DNA from: Defluviitaleaceae bacterium
GTDB lineage: Bacteria > Bacillota > Clostridia > Lachnospirales > WRAX01
Assembly (NCBI GenBank): GCA_009781815.1
Contig: WQVB01000046.1
Location: forward strand, 1 to 8,359
Reading direction: 5' to 3'
Length of the DNA: 8,359 bases
The notes under the pieces were generated by a model. That model did no database searches. It had not been told where the DNA came from and worked only from the letters and a program-made list of their open reading frames with translations. Shown here piece by piece: positions 6,799-8,359 of this stretch. How positions within the stretch are numbered: position 1 is the first letter of the stretch; every line of letters begins with the position of its first letter. The translations under genes and the position numbers were made by a program.

Positions 6799-7979
6799 TG
6801 GATTATCAAGAGGTATTGCTTATAAAATATGGCGAGGTGGCTTTGCGAAAAGGAAACCGCCATATATACGAAAACATGCTGATGGACGCCATACGCAAAA
6901 ATCTAGCCGATAGCGGTGTTGCCTACAAGCTTTATAAAGAGCAAGGGCGTATTATCTTGCGAAGTGAAGACACGGGGCTTGCACGCCACATCCCTCGCAT
7001 TTCTTGCATTTTCGGTATCACGTCGGTTTGTAGCGGCATTAAGCTTGCTAATGATAAAAATATGGATAATGTAAAGGCGGCGTGTATCGCCTATACCAAA
7101 GAGCATATAGGCGACCTTGCCACCTTTAAGGTAACCACCAAAAGGGCAGACAAGGCTTGGCCAGGCCGATCTGATGAAATATCGGCGGATATTGGCGGCT
7201 TTATCCTCGAAAGCTTGCCTAGCCTTAAAGTGGATGTTAAAAACCCCGATTTTAACCTAATGGTAGAGATTCGCAATGATATTTATATATACTCTCAAAC
7301 CGCCGAAGTAGAGGGGCTTGGAGGCTTGCCCCCTGGCTCTGCTGGCAAAGGGGTGCTGCTGCTTTCTGGGGGCATCGACAGCCCTGTGGCTGGCTTTTTA
7401 GCCGCCAAACGTGGGGTGGATATCACGGCGGTTTACTTCCACGCCCCGCCCTACACCTCGGAGCGGGCAAAAGATAAGGTTGTGGATATTGCTAAACAGC
7501 TGTCTCACTTTACGGGCAGGCTAAAGCTGTATATCGTCAATTTTACCCACATACAGCTCCACCTTGCAGACAACACCCCGCCTGAAAAAATCACAATCCT
7601 CCTAAAACGCTCTATGCTTAAAATTACGGATAAGGTTGCCGAGAGGGAGAACGCCCTAGCGTTGATAACTGGGGACGCCGTGGGTCAGGTGGCAAGCCAA
7701 ACCTTGCATAGCCTAAAGGCAATGGCACACACCACAGACCTGCCCATCATCCGCCCTTTAGCTTGCTTTGACAAAAAAGATATTGTAGATATCGCTAAAA
7801 AAATAGGCACTTTTGAAATATCTATTCGCCCTTTTGATGACTGTTGCACGCTTTTTTTGCCAAAGCACCCAGAAACAAAGCCAAAGCTATCCATCATCCA
7901 AAACATAGAGCGAGATGTGCCGAACTTGCTTGAAATGTATGAAAAAGCTATAGAAGAAGCCGAAATAATCAAATTTTAG
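6795..7979 (+). CDS. thiI: tRNA uridine 4-sulfurtransferase ThiI (no rhodanese domain)
   Basis: A cytosolic enzyme that adenylates uridine 8 of tRNA and replaces the oxygen with sulfur to give 4-thiouridine; in some bacteria it also helps make the thiamine thiazole. There are 394 residues: an N-terminal ferredoxin-like region (VLLIKYGEVALRKGNR), a THUMP domain (about 60-165, including FKVTTKRADKAWPGRS), and the PP-loop ATPase with SGGIDSPVAG (191-200), ITGDAVGQVASQTL (291-304) and DDCCTLFLPKHPETKP (348-363). One of Cys350/Cys351 should correspond to the conserved catalytic Cys. The protein stops soon afterwards without the C-terminal rhodanese domain of the E. coli enzyme, as is usual in Bacillota, so sulfur is expected directly from the desulfurase. 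The start is ATG 6795 (AAGGAG at 6777-6782, 12-nt spacing); an adjacent ATG at 6798 is the alternative. The ATGA overlap couples it to nifS. It is followed by a terminator. Confidence 0.97.
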   Translation: MMDYQEVLLIKYGEVALRKGNRHIYENMLMDAIRKNLADSGVAYKLYKEQGRIILRSEDTGLARHIPRISCIFGITSVCSGIKLANDKNMDNVKAACIAYTKEHIGDLATFKVTTKRADKAWPGRSDEISADIGGFILESLPSLKVDVKNPDFNLMVEIRNDIYIYSQTAEVEGLGGLPPGSAGKGVLLLSGGIDSPVAGFLAAKRGVDITAVYFHAPPYTSERAKDKVVDIAKQLSHFTGRLKLYIVNFTHIQLHLADNTPPEKITILLKRSMLKITDKVAERENALALITGDAVGQVASQTLHSLKAMAHTTDLPIIRPLACFDKKDIVDIAKKIGTFEISIRPFDDCCTLFLPKHPETKPKLSIIQNIERDVPNLLEMYEKAIEEAEIIKF

Positions 7980-7996
7980 CATCTAAAAACAGATAA

Positions 7997-8025
7997 AAAG
8001 CCCTTCACGTTTTGTGGAGGGCTTT
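7997..8025 (+). terminator. Intrinsic terminator after thiI, probably bidirectional
   Basis: AAAGCCCTTCAC (7997-8008) pairs with GTGGAGGGCTTT (8014-8025) through 12 base pairs, one of them G-T, around the loop GTTTT. It begins 17 nt after the thiI stop. On the + strand the T-run is only three bases and sits inside the stem; on the - strand the hairpin is followed by five T (complement of 7995-7999), a better terminator. A bidirectional role between converging genes would fit. Confidence 0.8.
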
Positions 8026-8042
8026 AAACTGTATGCACCTAT

Positions 8043-8215
8043 CGTCATTAGACTTGTTGCCAAATTATCATTTTCCCCATAATGTCATCCTGAGCTTGAC
8101 TCAGGATCTATGTATGATAGCACATGACTTAATTAAGACTGCCCTTCTCCAATTAGATCCTGAGTCAAGCTCAGGATGACGACTAGGAGTTAATTTCGCA
8201 GCAAGTCTAATGACG
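8043..8215. repeat. Nested palindromic intergenic repeat, copy 2, with outer inverted ends
   Basis: The outer ends CGTCATTAGACTTGTTGC (8043-8060) and GCAGCAAGTCTAATGACG (8198-8215) are inverted copies at 17 of 18 positions. Inside lie two perfect 27-nt inverted arms, 8084-8110 and 8154-8180. Each arm is a hairpin with core CCTGAG-CTTGA-CTCAGG or its complement. The spacer carries GGATCTATGTATGATAG (8104-8120, overlapping the arm end) identical to copy 1, and a block at 8131-8152 similar to 1044-1065. No flanking target-site duplication is evident. There is no ORF of note, so if mobile it would depend on a protein encoded elsewhere. The CTTGA-loop palindrome resembles dispersed intergenic palindromes I recall from several bacterial phyla; this was not checked. 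Confidence 0.92.
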
Positions 8216-8290
8216 GGCTTAAGTGATTGACGAGCTAGAATGATTTGAGCTTGGGGTTACGAAAGTGGAATTTGCTCGCACTCTAAGTTC

Positions 8291-8359
8291 TCATGCTTTG
8301 CGAGGGGCTTTTTTCTTGTTAAAGGCAGACGGCACAAGGCGGTATGCCTCTTTTTTATC
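8291..8359 (-). CDS. Possible C-terminal end of a convergent gene, truncated by the window
   Basis: Read on the minus strand from the window end, 22 codons are open before TGA (complement of 8291-8293), giving DKKEAYRLVPSAFNKKK then APRKA. The basic tail and codon choice (gcc, cgc, aaa) resemble real coding sequence here, and the terminator at 7997-8025 has its better T-run on this strand. Against it, 22 codons can stay open by chance, another minus frame is also open for a similar length, and on the + strand the same bases contain two T-runs that could be weak terminators. No product can be named. Confidence 0.25.
   Translation of the reverse strand, partial: DKKEAYRLVPSAFNKKKAPRKA

Noticed and set aside
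8275..8314. Terminator made of CTCGCA (8275-8280) and TGCGAG (8299-8304) followed by six T
   Set aside because: The stem is only 6 bp with an 18-nt loop and four unpaired bases separate it from the T-run; too weak to call.
8323..8356. Terminator made of AGGCA (8323-8327) and TGCCT (8345-8349) followed by six T
   Set aside because: A 5-bp stem with a 17-nt loop is marginal, and the same bases may be coding on the minus strand.

Overview
The window looks like a bacterial chromosome segment from Bacillota, most likely Clostridia. The evidence is strong AAGGAG-type ribosome binding sites, tightly packed co-directional genes, an M18 aminopeptidase, prmA directly followed by rsmE, and a nifS-type cysteine desulfurase overlapping a thiI that lacks a rhodanese domain. 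The assignment is by gene content and order only; no rRNA or other marker is present, so the genus is unknown. All well-supported genes are on the + strand.

Layout. (1) Positions 1-921 hold the C-terminal part of an M18 metallo-aminopeptidase, cut by the window start. (2) Positions 922-1192 are intergenic and hold the first copy of a nested palindromic repeat. (3) Positions 1193-3757 form a compact operon: a DUF368/PopT-type membrane protein, prmA (ribosomal protein L11 methyltransferase) and rsmE (16S rRNA m3U1498 methyltransferase). Both junctions overlap (1 nt and 23 nt). (4) Positions 3758-4019 are non-coding, with competing inverted repeats and a weak candidate promoter near the 3' end. 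(5) Positions 4020-7979 form a second operon. It opens with two tandem paralogues of an unrecognised membrane protein (two N-terminal membrane helices, then two similar beta-rich, PH-like units). The first paralogue is broken by a one-base frameshift near its end. Then come nifS (GTG start) and thiI, which overlap by 4 nt. (6) Positions 7997-8025 are a good intrinsic terminator. (7) Positions 8043-8215 hold the second repeat copy, followed by a possible C-terminal end of a minus-strand gene at 8291-8359.

How the genes work together. PrmA and RsmE both modify the translation apparatus. The DUF368 protein probably recycles undecaprenyl phosphate for envelope synthesis. NifS supplies persulfide sulfur to ThiI for tRNA 4-thiouridine formation (and possibly thiamine thiazole). 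The two PH-like membrane proteins have no obvious functional link to sulfur transfer, although the intact one is only 1 nt from nifS.

The most interesting items are the two repeat copies, whose four hairpin half-arms changed in concert while their internal spacer stayed nearly constant, and the uncharacterised tandem membrane-protein pair with one frameshifted member. I found no CRISPR array, transposase, phage gene, tRNA or rRNA.
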